Origin: Demequina lutea
GTDB lineage: Bacteria; Actinomycetota; Actinomycetes; Actinomycetales; Demequinaceae
Direction of reading: 5' to 3'
NCBI GenBank assembly: GCA_003246255.1
Contig: QKAX01000139.1
Location: 1-43,214 of the forward strand
DNA length: 43,214 nt
The notes under the pieces were generated by a model. That model saw only the letters and a program-made list of their open reading frames with translations. It was not told the DNA's origin and did no database searches. The position numbers and the translations under genes are program-made. Shown one piece after another: positions 1 to 8,359 of the stretch. Every line of letters starts with the position of its first letter. Position 1 is the first letter of the stretch.

Positions 1-525
1 CACATTGTCCTGCACGGCGGCCGTGAGGCCCGCGCCGGGCTCGATGCCCACGATGCGGTTGCCAAACTCGTCCGCGTTGGCGGCGAGGTCGGCAAGCGAG
101 TCGATGGGAGCGTCGGCGTTCACCGCGACGGTGAGCTTGGCGGAGTCGAACCACGCGCCCACCTCTTCGATGTCGCTACCGAACTGGTCGAGGTAGGACG
201 CGTGCGTGGCGGGCAGCCACACGTCGGTCACCAGGTCGTAGTCGCCATCGGCGAGGGCCTGGAAGGTGGGAGCCGGGTCGGCGTACTCGAGGGACACGTT
301 GTAGCCCTTGTCCTCGAGGATGTGCTGCCACAGCAGCGACGACGCCACGGCCTCGTCCCAGCCGTTGAACACGCCGAGCGTGATGTCGCCGCCCGCGGCA
401 GCGGAGGTCTCGGAGGAGCCCGTGGTGGGCTCGGTGGTCGACTCGCCGGAACCCGACGAGCAGGCCGCGAGCGTGAGGCCCGCGGCAGCGGTCAGTGCGA
501 GAAGCGCTGAGGTGCGCATCTTCAT
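1..525 (-). CDS. Glycine betaine/proline-type ABC transporter substrate-binding lipoprotein (partial, C-terminus beyond window)
   Basis: The gene reads leftward from an ATG at 525 and stays open to base 1 (175 codons seen). The N-terminus MKMRTSALLALTAAAG followed by LAAC is a lipoprotein signal peptide with a lipobox; the lipidated Cys is near residue 26 and is followed by a Ser/Thr/Glu-rich linker. The mature part (GGDITLGVFNGWDE, then a DYDLVTDVWLPATH stretch) matches OpuAC/ProX-family quaternary-amine binding proteins. It would capture glycine betaine or a related osmoprotectant outside the membrane and deliver it to the permease and ATPase encoded just upstream. An AAAGGA Shine-Dalgarno lies about 9 nt before the ATG, and 111 nt separate it from the permease stop. 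The exact ligand cannot be read from the sequence. Confidence 0.9.
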   Translation of the reverse strand, partial: MKMRTSALLALTAAAGLTLAACSSGSGESTTEPTTGSSETSAAAGGDITLGVFNGWDEAVASSLLWQHILEDKGYNVSLEYADPAPTFQALADGDYDLVTDVWLPATHASYLDQFGSDIEEVGAWFDSAKLTVAVNADAPIDSLADLAANADEFGNRIVGIEPGAGLTAAVQDNV

Positions 526-636
526 GATCGTTGTTCCTTTCCCAACGCTCGGAATCTCCGTGCGTCGTGAGCATTGCTGGCCTTTTCGGAGGGGCCGAAT
601 GCACGCAGCCTGGGGACAGGCCGCGAGGTCTGTGTG

Positions 637-1483
637 TTACGCGTCGGCCTTCTTGGTCGACCGCAGTTTCTTGAGAAGGTGCAAGCCGCGCTTCTGGCCG
701 AACGCTCCGGTGAAGCGGTCGAGCATGATCGCGAGGATCACCACGGCGAGGCCCGCCTCGTAGCCGAGGGGCTTGTTGTACGCCGACAGCGCGCGCGTCA
801 CCTCGCCACCGAGGCCGCCGGCGCCGACGAAGCCGGCGATAACGACCATCGACAGCGACAGCATGATGATCTGGTTGACGCCGGCCATGATGGACGGCAT
901 GGCGAGCGGCAGCTGGACCTGACGCAGGATGCGGCCGGGGGAGGCGCCGAAGGCCTGGCCGGCCTCCACCACTTCCTTGTCCACACCGCGGATGCCCAGC
1001 TCCGTGAGGCGCACGCCGGGGGCGAGCGCGAACAGGATCGTGGCGAAGATGCCGGGCGCCACGCCGATGCGGAACAGCGCGATCGCGGGCAGCAGGTACA
1101 CCAGCGCGGGCATGGTCTGCAGGAAGTCGAGGATCGGCTTGACGATTGCCGACACGACCGATGATCGCGCCGCCCAGATGCCCACCGGCACCGACACGAC
1201 GATCGCGAGGAACGCCGCGACGATCACGAGCGACGTTCACCGAGACGATGAACAGCAGGCCAAGCGCGGTGCCGACGGCAAACTTCCAGCCGCGCGCGAA
1301 CAGTGCCGCGATGGCGAGCACCACGATGACGACGGCCTCGGGGGGTGTGGTGAACAGCCAGTCCACCGCGTTGTAGAGGCCCAGGAAGATGGCCTTGAGG
1401 AAGTCGAAGAACCACGAACCGTAGTGCGCGATCCACTCCACGGCGGCGTCGATGCCCTGACCAAAGTTGATGCGGAAATCCAT
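637..1483 (-). pseudogene. Glycine betaine/proline-type ABC transporter permease, frame broken near 1227-1240
   Basis: This is a ProW/OpuAB-like inner-membrane permease. The N-terminal part starts at ATG 1483 (MDFRINFGQGIDAAVEWI) and has TM segments such as AVVIVVLAIAALFA and VGTALGLLFIVSV. The reading frame then departs into arginine-rich non-protein. The rest of the permease resumes in another frame from about 1227 (VIVAAFLAIVVSVPVGIWAA) and runs to the stop at 637, including the family motif LPLAMPSIMAGVNQ and a C-terminal LDRFTGAFG segment. By comparison with ProW, roughly 8-12 residues that normally precede the ALVIVAA helix are absent, so a deletion of 3k+2 bases is the simplest explanation. 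Start and upstream ATPase stop overlap as TGATG. Either the transporter is inactive in this strain or the frame break is an assembly error; the flanking genes look intact. Confidence 0.75.
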
Positions 1484-2778
1484 CACTTCACCTCCTTGGC
1501 GTCGATGGAACCCGTCTCGACGGCGGCCTCCAGGGCCTGCGTGACCACCTCGGCGGGCAGGGGGTCGGGGCGCGGGGAGGCCTGGGCCGCGGCGTCGGCG
1601 TCGCCGCCGAGCGTCGCGAGCAGCGTCACGCGAGGCACGACCCCCACGAGGCGGTTCTTCTCGTCCACGACGCCCAGGGGCAGCGCGGACTCGATCGCGG
1701 GGATCAGGATGTCCGCCACCGCGGTGTCCTTGGCGACCGCGCCGTGATCCTCGCGGACCAGGCCGTCCAGCGAGGTGACGCCCTTGCGCACGGCATCCAG
1801 CGCGTCGCGATCGGTGATCCAGCCCAGCAGCGAGCGGCTGCGGTTGACCACGTAGACGGCGCTCAGCTGCTCGTCGCGCATGATCTTGAGTGCTCCGTGG
1901 GGGCCCGACGAGGGGTACGCCACCGCGCGCGGCTTGCGCATGACCGACTCGGCCGTCAGCACGCGGGTGCGGTCAACGTCCTGCACAAACTGCTCCACGT
2001 ACTCGTTCGCGGGGTCCGTGAGGATCTGCTCGGGGGAGCCGATCTGCACAATGCGACCGTCGCGCATCACGGCGATGCGGTCGCCCAGGAACATGGCCTC
2101 GTTGAGGTCGTGCGTGATGAAGATGATGGTCTTGCCGAGTGTTGCTTGGAGCTCGAGCAGCTGCTCCTGCATCTCGCGACGGATCAGCGGATCGAGCGCT
2201 GAGAACGCCTCGTCCATGAGGAGCACATCCGTGTCGGCTGCAAGCGCTCGGGCCAGACCCACGCGCTGCTGCATGCCGCCTGAGAGCTCGCTCGGGAGCT
2301 TGCCCTCCCAGCCGGCGAGGCCGACCACCTGGGTCACCTCGCGAGCCTTCGCCTCGCGCTCCTCGCGGGGCATGCCCTGGATCTCGAGGCCGTAGGCCAC
2401 GTTGTCCAGCACTGTGCGGTGGGGGAGCAGCGCGAAGTGCTGGAAGACCATGGACACGCGCTTGCGGCGAATCTCGCGCAGCTTCTTGTCGGAGATGTCG
2501 GTGATCTGGTCGCCGCCGATGTGGACGGAGCCGGCTGTCGCCTCGTGCAGGCCGTTGAGCATGCGGATCAGCGTGGACTTGCCGGAGCCGGAGAGCCCCA
2601 TGACCACGAAGATCTCGCCCTTGTTGACCTCAAAGGACACGTCGATCACGGCGGCCGTCGTGCCGGACCCCAGCTTGTCGCGGGGAGTGCCCTTCTTCAA
2701 CTTGTTGACGGCGGATTCGGTATTGCGTCCGAAGACCTTAAACAGGCCGTCGGCGCGCACGGCGATGGTGTCGCTCAC
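1483..2778 (-). CDS. Glycine betaine/proline-type ABC transporter ATP-binding protein with CBS domains
   Basis: OpuAA/ProV-type ATPase of about 431 residues that energises osmoprotectant import. Visible motifs are Walker A (GLSGSGKST), signature LSGGMQQRVGLARAL, Walker B LLMDEAFSALD and switch His in FITHDLNEA. The C-terminal third holds two CBS-like segments (ESVMRKPRAVAY onward), which in this family sense ionic strength or nucleotides and gate transport. The start chosen is GTG 2778 (VSDTIAVRADGLFKVFG) because a GAGGAAAG Shine-Dalgarno lies just before it; the frame stays open further upstream to 2859, but that extension is low-complexity and has no ribosome site. The stop overlaps the permease start by one base, indicating translational coupling. 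Confidence 0.93.
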   Translation of the reverse strand: MSDTIAVRADGLFKVFGRNTESAVNKLKKGTPRDKLGSGTTAAVIDVSFEVNKGEIFVVMGLSGSGKSTLIRMLNGLHEATAGSVHIGGDQITDISDKKLREIRRKRVSMVFQHFALLPHRTVLDNVAYGLEIQGMPREEREAKAREVTQVVGLAGWEGKLPSELSGGMQQRVGLARALAADTDVLLMDEAFSALDPLIRREMQEQLLELQATLGKTIIFITHDLNEAMFLGDRIAVMRDGRIVQIGSPEQILTDPANEYVEQFVQDVDRTRVLTAESVMRKPRAVAYPSSGPHGALKIMRDEQLSAVYVVNRSRSLLGWITDRDALDAVRKGVTSLDGLVREDHGAVAKDTAVADILIPAIESALPLGVVDEKNRLVGVVPRVTLLATLGGDADAAAQASPRPDPLPAEVVTQALEAAVETGSIDAKEVK

Positions 2779-3000
2779 GTCTTTCCTCAGCGGCCCCCAA
2801 GCGGGCAGGGGCATGTCACGGCCTCGACCACACGAGGACTCGCAGCCGTCGGACGGCAATCACGGGCCAGCGGGCACCACATCCGGTGGCGCACTCACAT
2901 GCGGCCTTTTGGCACCACACTCACGAGGGGCGGCGACCTGAGGCCTGGGCTTGTCGTTGACGCTCGGGACACGCAGGCGCGTCGCCGGAGCGGCCTCTCG

Positions 3001-3029
3001 ACCGTACCAAGGATTGGCAACGACCACAA
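3001..3029 (-). promoter_or_regulatory. Candidate sigma70-type promoter for the osmoprotectant importer operon
   Basis: On the minus strand a TTGTGG hexamer (3029-3024) is followed after 17 bases by TACGGT (3006-3001). Both fit the actinobacterial housekeeping consensus loosely. It sits about 220 bases upstream of the ATPase start, leaving a long leader in which I see no clear riboswitch. The remainder of the 2779-3061 gap holds nothing else recognisable. Confidence 0.35.
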
Positions 3030-3050
3030 GGCCAAGAGCAAAGGAGTGGT

Positions 3051-3069
3051 AAAACTCGCTGTTAGCGAG
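3051..3069 (-). terminator. Intrinsic terminator of the thioesterase gene
   Basis: Read on the minus strand, CTCGCT (3069... 3064) and AGCGAG (3060-3055) form a perfect 6-bp stem with a 3-nt loop, followed at once by TTTT (3054-3051). The thioesterase stop codon TAA (3064-3062) lies at the top of the hairpin, so the last codons form the left arm. The stem is short for this GC-rich genome, but it has the U-tract that the other hairpins here lack. Confidence 0.6.
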
Positions 3070-3955
3070 CCGATTCCAGGTGGGGCATGCGCAGCATGCC
3101 CTCCTGCGCCACGGAGGCCACGAGGCGGCCATCCTCGGCGAAGACCCACGCCCCCGTGAGGCCCCTGCCGCCCTGCGCTGTGGTGGCGTCCTGCACAAAA
3201 AGGAGCCACTCGTCGGCGCGGGCGGGGCGGTGCCACCAGATGGCGTGATCCAGGCTTGCGAAGCTCATGTTGGGCGTGGCCCACGAGGCGCCGTGGCGGC
3301 GCAGCGCGGGCTCAAGGATCACCTGGTCGGAGCCGAACGCAATGAGCGCGCGGTGCACAAGGTCGCTCGCCTCGATGGGCTGGCGGACCCTCATCCAGGC
3401 GGTCTGATAGGCCTTGGGTGCGGCATCGGGCTTGACAAAGATCGAACCCTCGACGTGACGCACGTCGAACGGCGCCGACTCAAGCCAGAAATCGGCGGTG
3501 GGGTGGCCCGCGAACGGGGCGAGGATGTCGACGCCAGACGGCAGCTCATCGGGCCGCGGCACCTCGGGCATGACCACCTGGTGCTCGGGTCCGGCCTGTG
3601 GCAGCTGGAACGAGGCGATCACGGACAGGATGGGTGCGCCGCCCTGGAGCGCGTGCGTGCGACGGGCAGTGAACGAGCGGCCGTCGCGTAGCAGCTCTAC
3701 CTCGAACGTGATGGGCTTGGACGCGTCGCCGGGCCGCAGGAAGTAGCCGTGCATCGAGTGCACGGCGTGCGCCTCGTCCACGGTGAGGCCCGCGGCGAGC
3801 ACCGCCTGCGACAACACCTGGCCGCCAAAGACTCGTCCGCCGGGCATGGGCAGCGAGTCGCCCTCGAACGTGGTGTCGCCAAGGCGGCGCAGATCCAGCG
3901 CCCCCATTCCTGCCCCAACGGCGGTCTCAGCCCAGGTGTCTTCGAGGTGCTCCAT
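3062..3955 (-). CDS. tesB: Acyl-CoA thioesterase II (TesB family)
   Basis: A 297-residue double-hotdog thioesterase that hydrolyses acyl-CoA to free fatty acid and CoA in the cytoplasm. Length and motifs match TesB: the N-terminal hotdog has FGGQVLSQAVLAAG and HSMHGYFLRPGD, and the C-terminal hotdog has ASLDHAIWWHRP, the QGGRGL stretch and VASVAQEGMLR. The Asp of SLDH, the Thr/Ser before QGGRGL and the Gln of VAQEG correspond to the catalytic Asp-Thr-Gln set of Escherichia coli TesB (family knowledge). The start ATG 3955 is supported by TAGCCT exactly 6 nt upstream and no Shine-Dalgarno, i.e. a probable leaderless message. A terminator overlaps its stop codon. Confidence 0.93.
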   Translation of the reverse strand: MEHLEDTWAETAVGAGMGALDLRRLGDTTFEGDSLPMPGGRVFGGQVLSQAVLAAGLTVDEAHAVHSMHGYFLRPGDASKPITFEVELLRDGRSFTARRTHALQGGAPILSVIASFQLPQAGPEHQVVMPEVPRPDELPSGVDILAPFAGHPTADFWLESAPFDVRHVEGSIFVKPDAAPKAYQTAWMRVRQPIEASDLVHRALIAFGSDQVILEPALRRHGASWATPNMSFASLDHAIWWHRPARADEWLLFVQDATTAQGGRGLTGAWVFAEDGRLVASVAQEGMLRMPHLESAR

Positions 3956-3961
3956 GGTCTG

Positions 3962-3967
3962 AGGCTA
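3962..3967 (-). promoter_or_regulatory. Putative leaderless -10 element of tesB
   Basis: TAGCCT on the minus strand, 6 nt before the ATG at 3955; no ribosome-binding site lies between. A TTGCCC (3992-3987) is a possible but poorly spaced -35 (19 nt). Confidence 0.5.
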
Positions 3968-3998
3968 TCCCGAGGCGAGCCCTGCGGGGCAAGCGGAA

Positions 3999-4397
3999 CT
4001 AGCTGCCGGGCGTCGGCTCGAACGAATTGATGAGGGAGTGCGCCGCGCGCTCGAGGTAGTCGAGCAGTGTCGACTCGTGCAGCGGGGCGAGGCCCTGCGC
4101 TCGCACCGCCTCGCTCATGAGTGCGTACCAGTGGTCACGCGCGTCGGGATTGACCAGGAAGGCCGCGTGACGCATGCGCAAACGGGGATGCCCGCGCTGC
4201 TCCGAGTACGTCGCGGGCCCGCCCCAGTACTGCTCCAGGAACATCGTGAGGCGCTGCACCGCGCCCTCCATGTCGTGCGCCGGGTACATCGGCTTGAGGA
4301 CTGGGTCGGTCTCCACGCCGTCGTAGAAGCGGCGCACGATCGCCTCGAAGGTGGCGCGCCCGCCCACCTGCTCGTAGAACGTAGGGGTCTCGGTCAC
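3999..4397 (-). CDS. glbO: Group II truncated haemoglobin (GlbO-like)
   Basis: A 132-residue truncated globin, a haem protein that binds O2 and in related actinobacteria handles oxygen or nitrogen-oxide/peroxide stress. Recognisable elements are FYEQVGG at the N-terminus, [18 protein letters not shown] (B-helix/CD region with the B10 Tyr), [14 protein letters not shown] (group II Trp at G8 region) and [11 protein letters not shown], which carries the proximal His. The GTG start at 4397 overlaps the stop of the upstream channel gene as GTGA (4397-4394), so the two are translationally coupled. The longer open frame upstream of 4397 is arginine-rich shadow sequence inside the channel gene and is not used. 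Confidence 0.9.
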   Translation of the reverse strand: MTETPTFYEQVGGRATFEAIVRRFYDGVETDPVLKPMYPAHDMEGAVQRLTMFLEQYWGGPATYSEQRGHPRLRMRHAAFLVNPDARDHWYALMSEAVRAQGLAPLHESTLLDYLERAAHSLINSFEPTPGS

Positions 4398-5398
4398 GAC
4401 GTCGATTCTCCACCCTGCGCGCCGCGCTTGGCGGGGTGCGTCTCGTCCAGGTACAGCGTGTGGTCGGGCACGGCCATGCGGATGCCGCGCTCGGCAAAGA
4501 TGCGGCGCATCTCGTGGCGCACGGCGCGCATCACCGTCCACTGCGAGGTGGGCGTGACCTGCGCGAGCAGGCGCACCACCACGGCGTCGTAGTCGAAGGC
4601 CTCGATGCCGGGCACCTCCGGATCGGCGAGGATCGCCGCATCCACGGCCTCGTCGGCCGCTCGTGCCGCCGCCACGGCATCGAGCATGGCCTGCCGCGCG
4701 GTCTCCAAGTCGGTGTCGTAGTCGAGGCGCACCTCGATGAGCGCGCGTGACCACAGCTTGGTGCGGTTGCCCACGGCGGTGATCTCGCCATTGGGGACGT
4801 ACCAGACGGTGCCGTCGAGCGAGCGCAGGCGCGTGCTGCGAAGACCCACCTCCTCGACGGTCCCCGAGGCTGCACCGAGGTCCACCACGTCGCCCACGCC
4901 GTACTGATCCTCCACAAGCATGAAGAGCCCGGCCAGGAGATCCTTCACCAGCGACTGCGCGCCAAAGCCCAGCGCCACGCCCACGATGCCGGCCGACGCC
5001 AGTAGCGGGGCCACCGGCAGGCCAACGAGGTCAAGCAGCATCACGACGAGCACGGCGAGCACCACCACCGCGAGCGCGGAGTTCAGCACCGCTCGGATCG
5101 TGTTGGATCGCTGCGCCCGGCGAGCGAGCGCGAGCCGCAGCTCCTGCGAGTCGATAGGGGGGATGGTGAAGTTTGTGCGTTCAAGGGCGCGCCGGGCCTT
5201 CCGGCTGAACGGCATGCCCTGCTCGATCGAGCGTGCGATCGCGCGCGTGACCAGGCGACCGATGATCCACAGCAGCAACCCGCCCAGCAGGATGAAGCCG
5301 GCACGCACAGCAGTGCCCCACGCGGTGTCGAACCATGAGATCACAGCGCTGGTGTCGGATGTGCCGGTAGCCGCGATCAGAAACTGATGGGAGAGCAT
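4394..5398 (-). CDS. MscS-family mechanosensitive ion channel
   Basis: A 334-residue small-conductance mechanosensitive channel that releases solutes on hypo-osmotic shock. It has an N-terminal TM around residues 27-50, a second near 100-125 and the pore helix with the Gly/Ala-rich pattern [21 protein letters not shown], then the beta domain ([17 protein letters not shown], followed by [11 protein letters not shown]) and a C-terminal alpha/beta domain. The tail is short and ends in a charged linker. A TACGCT hexamer lies 6 nt upstream of the ATG. It is followed by the haemoglobin gene with a GTGA overlap and is divergent from malQ across 65 bp. Confidence 0.92.
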   Translation of the reverse strand: MLSHQFLIAATGTSDTSAVISWFDTAWGTAVRAGFILLGGLLLWIIGRLVTRAIARSIEQGMPFSRKARRALERTNFTIPPIDSQELRLALARRAQRSNTIRAVLNSALAVVVLAVLVVMLLDLVGLPVAPLLASAGIVGVALGFGAQSLVKDLLAGLFMLVEDQYGVGDVVDLGAASGTVEEVGLRSTRLRSLDGTVWYVPNGEITAVGNRTKLWSRALIEVRLDYDTDLETARQAMLDAVAAARAADEAVDAAILADPEVPGIEAFDYDAVVVRLLAQVTPTSQWTVMRAVRHEMRRIFAERGIRMAVPDHTLYLDETHPAKRGAQGGESTS

Positions 5399-5404
5399 TT
5401 CTCC

Positions 5405-5410
5405 AGCGTA
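5405..5410 (-). promoter_or_regulatory. Putative -10 element of the mscS-glbO unit
   Basis: TACGCT on the minus strand, 6 nt before the ATG at 5398. The spacer contains GGAGAA, so a very short or absent leader is likely. A TTGTCG (5435-5430) could be its -35 and overlaps the putative malQ -35. Confidence 0.45.
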
Positions 5411-5428
5411 ATCGCCGGGCGAAGACCC

Positions 5429-5457
5429 CCGACAATCCTGGCCGATGCTGGCAGGAT
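5429..5457 (+). promoter_or_regulatory. Putative leaderless promoter of malQ
   Basis: CCGACA (5429-5434), 17-nt spacer, CAGGAT (5452-5457), then 6 nt to the GTG at 5464. The -10 is a CANNNT variant; spacing is ideal. The -35 region is shared with the divergent channel promoter. Confidence 0.4.
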
Positions 5458-5463
5458 GGGAGC

Positions 5464-7593
5464 GTGACTGACGACGCCAACGCCCAGCCCCCCTCGGAGG
5501 CTCTCCTCACGCTCGCGCGAGCGTGCGGCGTGGCCACCGATGTGCACCTGATCGACGGCACCCATGTGGTGGTGTCCCGCGCTGCCATGGTGGCCGCGCT
5601 CGCGGCGATGGGCATCTCGGCGCAGACCGACGAGCAGTGCTGGGCGTCCCTTCACGATCTCGAGGACTACCTGTGGAAGCGCATCGTGCCTCCGGTCACT
5701 GTGATGCGCCAGGGCGGTGCGCGCGACATCCCCGTGCACGTGCCGCACGGCTCTCCCGTCGCGGCGCGCCTGCGCCTTGAGCAGGGCGGCGACATCACGC
5801 TCGCGCAGGTGGATCAGTACTGGGAGCCACGCGCGATCGACGGCGCCCACGTGGGTCGCGCGACCTTCAGGCTTCCCGAGGATCTCCCGCTGGGCTGGCA
5901 CGTCGTCGAGGCCGCGTTCCCGGGATCGCGGGGTCGCGGTTACGTGGTCGTCACCCCCGATCGCCTCGCCGAGTCCCACGCGCTGCAGACGCGGCGCCCG
6001 TGGGGCTTCATGACCCAGCTGTACTCGTTGCGCTCCGCCCGATCCTGGGGCATCGGCGACCTGGGCGACCTGGCGGACCTGTGCTCCCTGTCGCGCATCC
6101 GCGCGGGCGCAGACTTTGTGCTCATCAACCCGCTGCACGCGAACGAGGCCGTGCCGCCGCTCAGCGACTCGCCTTACCTCCCCTCGTCGCGCCGATTCCT
6201 GGCCCCGATGTACATCCGGGTCGAGGACATCCCCGAGGTCGCGTACGTGCCGTCGCAGCAGCGAGCGGTTCTTGAATGGGAGTTCGAGCGACCGAGCCGC
6301 GTCAACGGCACTGCGGACCTCCTGAACCGCGATGAGGCGTGGCGCGCCAAGCGTGCGGCGCTTGAGCAGATCTACGAGGCGCCCCGCTCGCAGGGGCGCG
6401 AGGCGCAGTTCGAGGCCTTCTGCGTGCGCGAGGGCAAGGCGCTCGAGGACTATGCGACGTGGGCGGCTATCGCCGAGGAGTTCGAGGGCCAGGAGTGGCC
6501 CGCTGATCTGGAGACCGCCTCGTCGCCGGGCGTTCCGGAATGGCGAGACGCGCACTCCGAGCGCATCGTGTTCCATGCGTGGATGCAGTGGATCGCGGAC
6601 GAGCAGGCCTCGGCCGCCCAGGCTGCTGCCAAGCAGGCCGGCATGGAGATTGGCATCATCACGGATCTGGCCGTGGGCGTGCACCCCGAGGGGGCCGACG
6701 CGTGGAGCCTTCACCGCGTTTTGGCTCAGGGCATGAGCGTGGGTGCCCCGCCGGATGCGTTCAACCCGGCCGGCCAGAACTGGTCGCAGCCGCCGTGGCA
6801 GCCCCGAGCCCTCGAGGCCTCCGCCTACCTGCCGTTCCGCGACGTGGTGAGGGCGGCAGTGCGTCACGCAGGCGCTGTGCGCATCGACCACATCCTCGGC
6901 ATGTTCCGGCAGTGGTGGATTCCTGATGGTCACGGGGCGGGCGATGGCACGTACGTGCAGTTCGACTTCGAGTCGCTTGTGGGCATCATCGTGCTGGAGG
7001 CGCACCGAGCCGGGGCGATGGTCATCGGCGAGGACCTTGGCACGGTGGAGCCGTGGGTGCGCGACTACCTGCGCTCGCGAGGCGTCTTGGGGACGTCGGT
7101 GCTGTGGTTCGAGCGCGAACACGGCGGTGGCTTCACCGCCCCCGAGCACTACCGACGCGAGACCCTGGCCACCGTCACCACTCATGATCTGCCCACGACG
7201 GCGCAGATGCTCGTGGGCGAGCAGGTGGACCTGCGGGCCGAGTTGGGTCTACTCACCGACGTGGAGGGCGCGCGCGAGGAGGCCAGACGCGAACTCGAGG
7301 CGCTGCGTGGGCTCATGCAGGCGCGTGGGCTGCTCGTTCCTGACTACAACGATGAGGACCTGATCGCGGCCGCGCACAAGCTTGTGCTCAGCTCGCCGGC
7401 GCTCCTCACTGGCGTGGCGCTGACTGACGCTGTGGGAGACATGCGCGCGCAGAATGTGCCCGGCACGTTCCTCGAGTACCCCAATTGGCGCATCCCGCTG
7501 ACTGACCGCAATGGCGAGCCTGTGCTGCTGGATGACCTGTTCGATCATCCGCGCATGCAGCGCCTCGTCGCAGCGATTCGCTCCGTTCGGTAG
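5464..7593 (+). CDS. malQ: 4-alpha-glucanotransferase (amylomaltase, GH77)
   Basis: A 709-residue disproportionating enzyme that transfers glucan segments between maltodextrins in glycogen and maltose metabolism, cytoplasmic. An N-terminal extension of about 170 residues precedes the GH77 barrel, as in the larger bacterial MalQ type. Barrel landmarks in order are WGFMTQLYSLRS and SWGIGDLGDL, SPYLPSSRRF, DLAVGVHPEGADAW, APPDAFNPAGQNW, RIDHILGM (nucleophile Asp), VIGEDLGTVEP (acid/base Glu) and THDLPTTAQM (transition-state Asp). All catalytic positions are present. The GTG start at 5464 is set by a -10-like CAGGAT 6 nt upstream. The next gene begins 2 nt after the stop. Confidence 0.95.
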   Translation: MTDDANAQPPSEALLTLARACGVATDVHLIDGTHVVVSRAAMVAALAAMGISAQTDEQCWASLHDLEDYLWKRIVPPVTVMRQGGARDIPVHVPHGSPVAARLRLEQGGDITLAQVDQYWEPRAIDGAHVGRATFRLPEDLPLGWHVVEAAFPGSRGRGYVVVTPDRLAESHALQTRRPWGFMTQLYSLRSARSWGIGDLGDLADLCSLSRIRAGADFVLINPLHANEAVPPLSDSPYLPSSRRFLAPMYIRVEDIPEVAYVPSQQRAVLEWEFERPSRVNGTADLLNRDEAWRAKRAALEQIYEAPRSQGREAQFEAFCVREGKALEDYATWAAIAEEFEGQEWPADLETASSPGVPEWRDAHSERIVFHAWMQWIADEQASAAQAAAKQAGMEIGIITDLAVGVHPEGADAWSLHRVLAQGMSVGAPPDAFNPAGQNWSQPPWQPRALEASAYLPFRDVVRAAVRHAGAVRIDHILGMFRQWWIPDGHGAGDGTYVQFDFESLVGIIVLEAHRAGAMVIGEDLGTVEPWVRDYLRSRGVLGTSVLWFEREHGGGFTAPEHYRRETLATVTTHDLPTTAQMLVGEQVDLRAELGLLTDVEGAREEARRELEALRGLMQARGLLVPDYNDEDLIAAAHKLVLSSPALLTGVALTDAVGDMRAQNVPGTFLEYPNWRIPLTDRNGEPVLLDDLFDHPRMQRLVAAIRSVR

Positions 7594-7595
7594 CG

Positions 7596-8327
7596 ATGCC
7601 CCACCGTCGCGCCCGGGCGCTCGCCGCAGCGGCGACCTTTGCGCTCGTCGCCGCGCTTGGCGCTAGCGCGGTGTGGGGGGCGGTGCCGCCGGGAGCGCTG
7701 GTGCCGCTACTCCTGGCGACGGCTGTCGTGGGGATGGTCGCGCAGTTTGCCCTGCTCTTTGCTGGATACTCGCCTGCCGTGGAGCGCGTTGCCGAGCAGC
7801 TCTCCGCCGATTCTGGCGCGGGATCGGCGAGATGGAGCGTGGGCGGGCGCGGCGAGTCGTCGGCGTTGACGGATGGCTTTGCGCTCGCCGCCGTGCCCGC
7901 CTCGGCTCCGATCCACGGCGCCACGCGGATGGCGAGGGTCACCATCTCGTTCGAGAGGGCGCGCATCGCTGGCCCCGTGCGGGTGCCGCTGACGGTGGTC
8001 TCGGTCGATGGGCCCAGTCTCAGGGGCGTGGTCGCGGCGTATCGGGGCACCGGAGGGAGGGACGCCTCGTTGGCGCGGTTTGCGGCCGATCTCGGGTCGC
8101 CTCGGAGGGTCGCGCGGCAGTGGACTGTGGCCGCTTCACGCGATGGCCTCGCGGCACTGCCCGGCATTGACGCGGCGCTCGAGGGCCTCTCGGAGTTTCC
8201 GCAGGCCGCGATCTGGTCGCGCGGGGCTTCGCGCCTTGTGATCCCCGGCCACGTGGTGCGGGCGTCCACTCTGCTCGCGCTCATCGCCGAGGCAGCGGAC
8301 ATGAACGGACGCGCAGCAACGCGCTAG
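7596..8327 (+). CDS. Unknown two-TM membrane protein downstream of malQ
   Basis: A 243-residue protein that I do not recognise. It starts two bases after the malQ stop and is probably co-transcribed with it. The N-terminus has two hydrophobic segments (ALAAAATFALVAALGASAVWG and LVPLLLATAVVGMVAQFALLFAG), then a soluble beta-rich region with VRVPLTVVSVDG, and a C-terminal segment with SRLVIPGHVV. A two-TM hairpin with a cytoplasmic domain is the simplest topology. No catalytic motif is seen. The C-terminus converges on the aminopeptidase gene with 32 bp between stops. Confidence 0.7.
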   Translation: MPHRRARALAAAATFALVAALGASAVWGAVPPGALVPLLLATAVVGMVAQFALLFAGYSPAVERVAEQLSADSGAGSARWSVGGRGESSALTDGFALAAVPASAPIHGATRMARVTISFERARIAGPVRVPLTVVSVDGPSLRGVVAAYRGTGGRDASLARFAADLGSPRRVARQWTVAASRDGLAALPGIDAALEGLSEFPQAAIWSRGASRLVIPGHVVRASTLLALIAEAADMNGRAATR

Positions 8328-8359
8328 GCGCTGCTGGCGTGCCCGCCCGCGCGCCGTGC

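Noticed and set aside
5377-7185. A 602-codon minus-strand open frame inside malQ
   Set aside because: Antisense to an enzyme with all catalytic motifs; no recognisable domain of its own.
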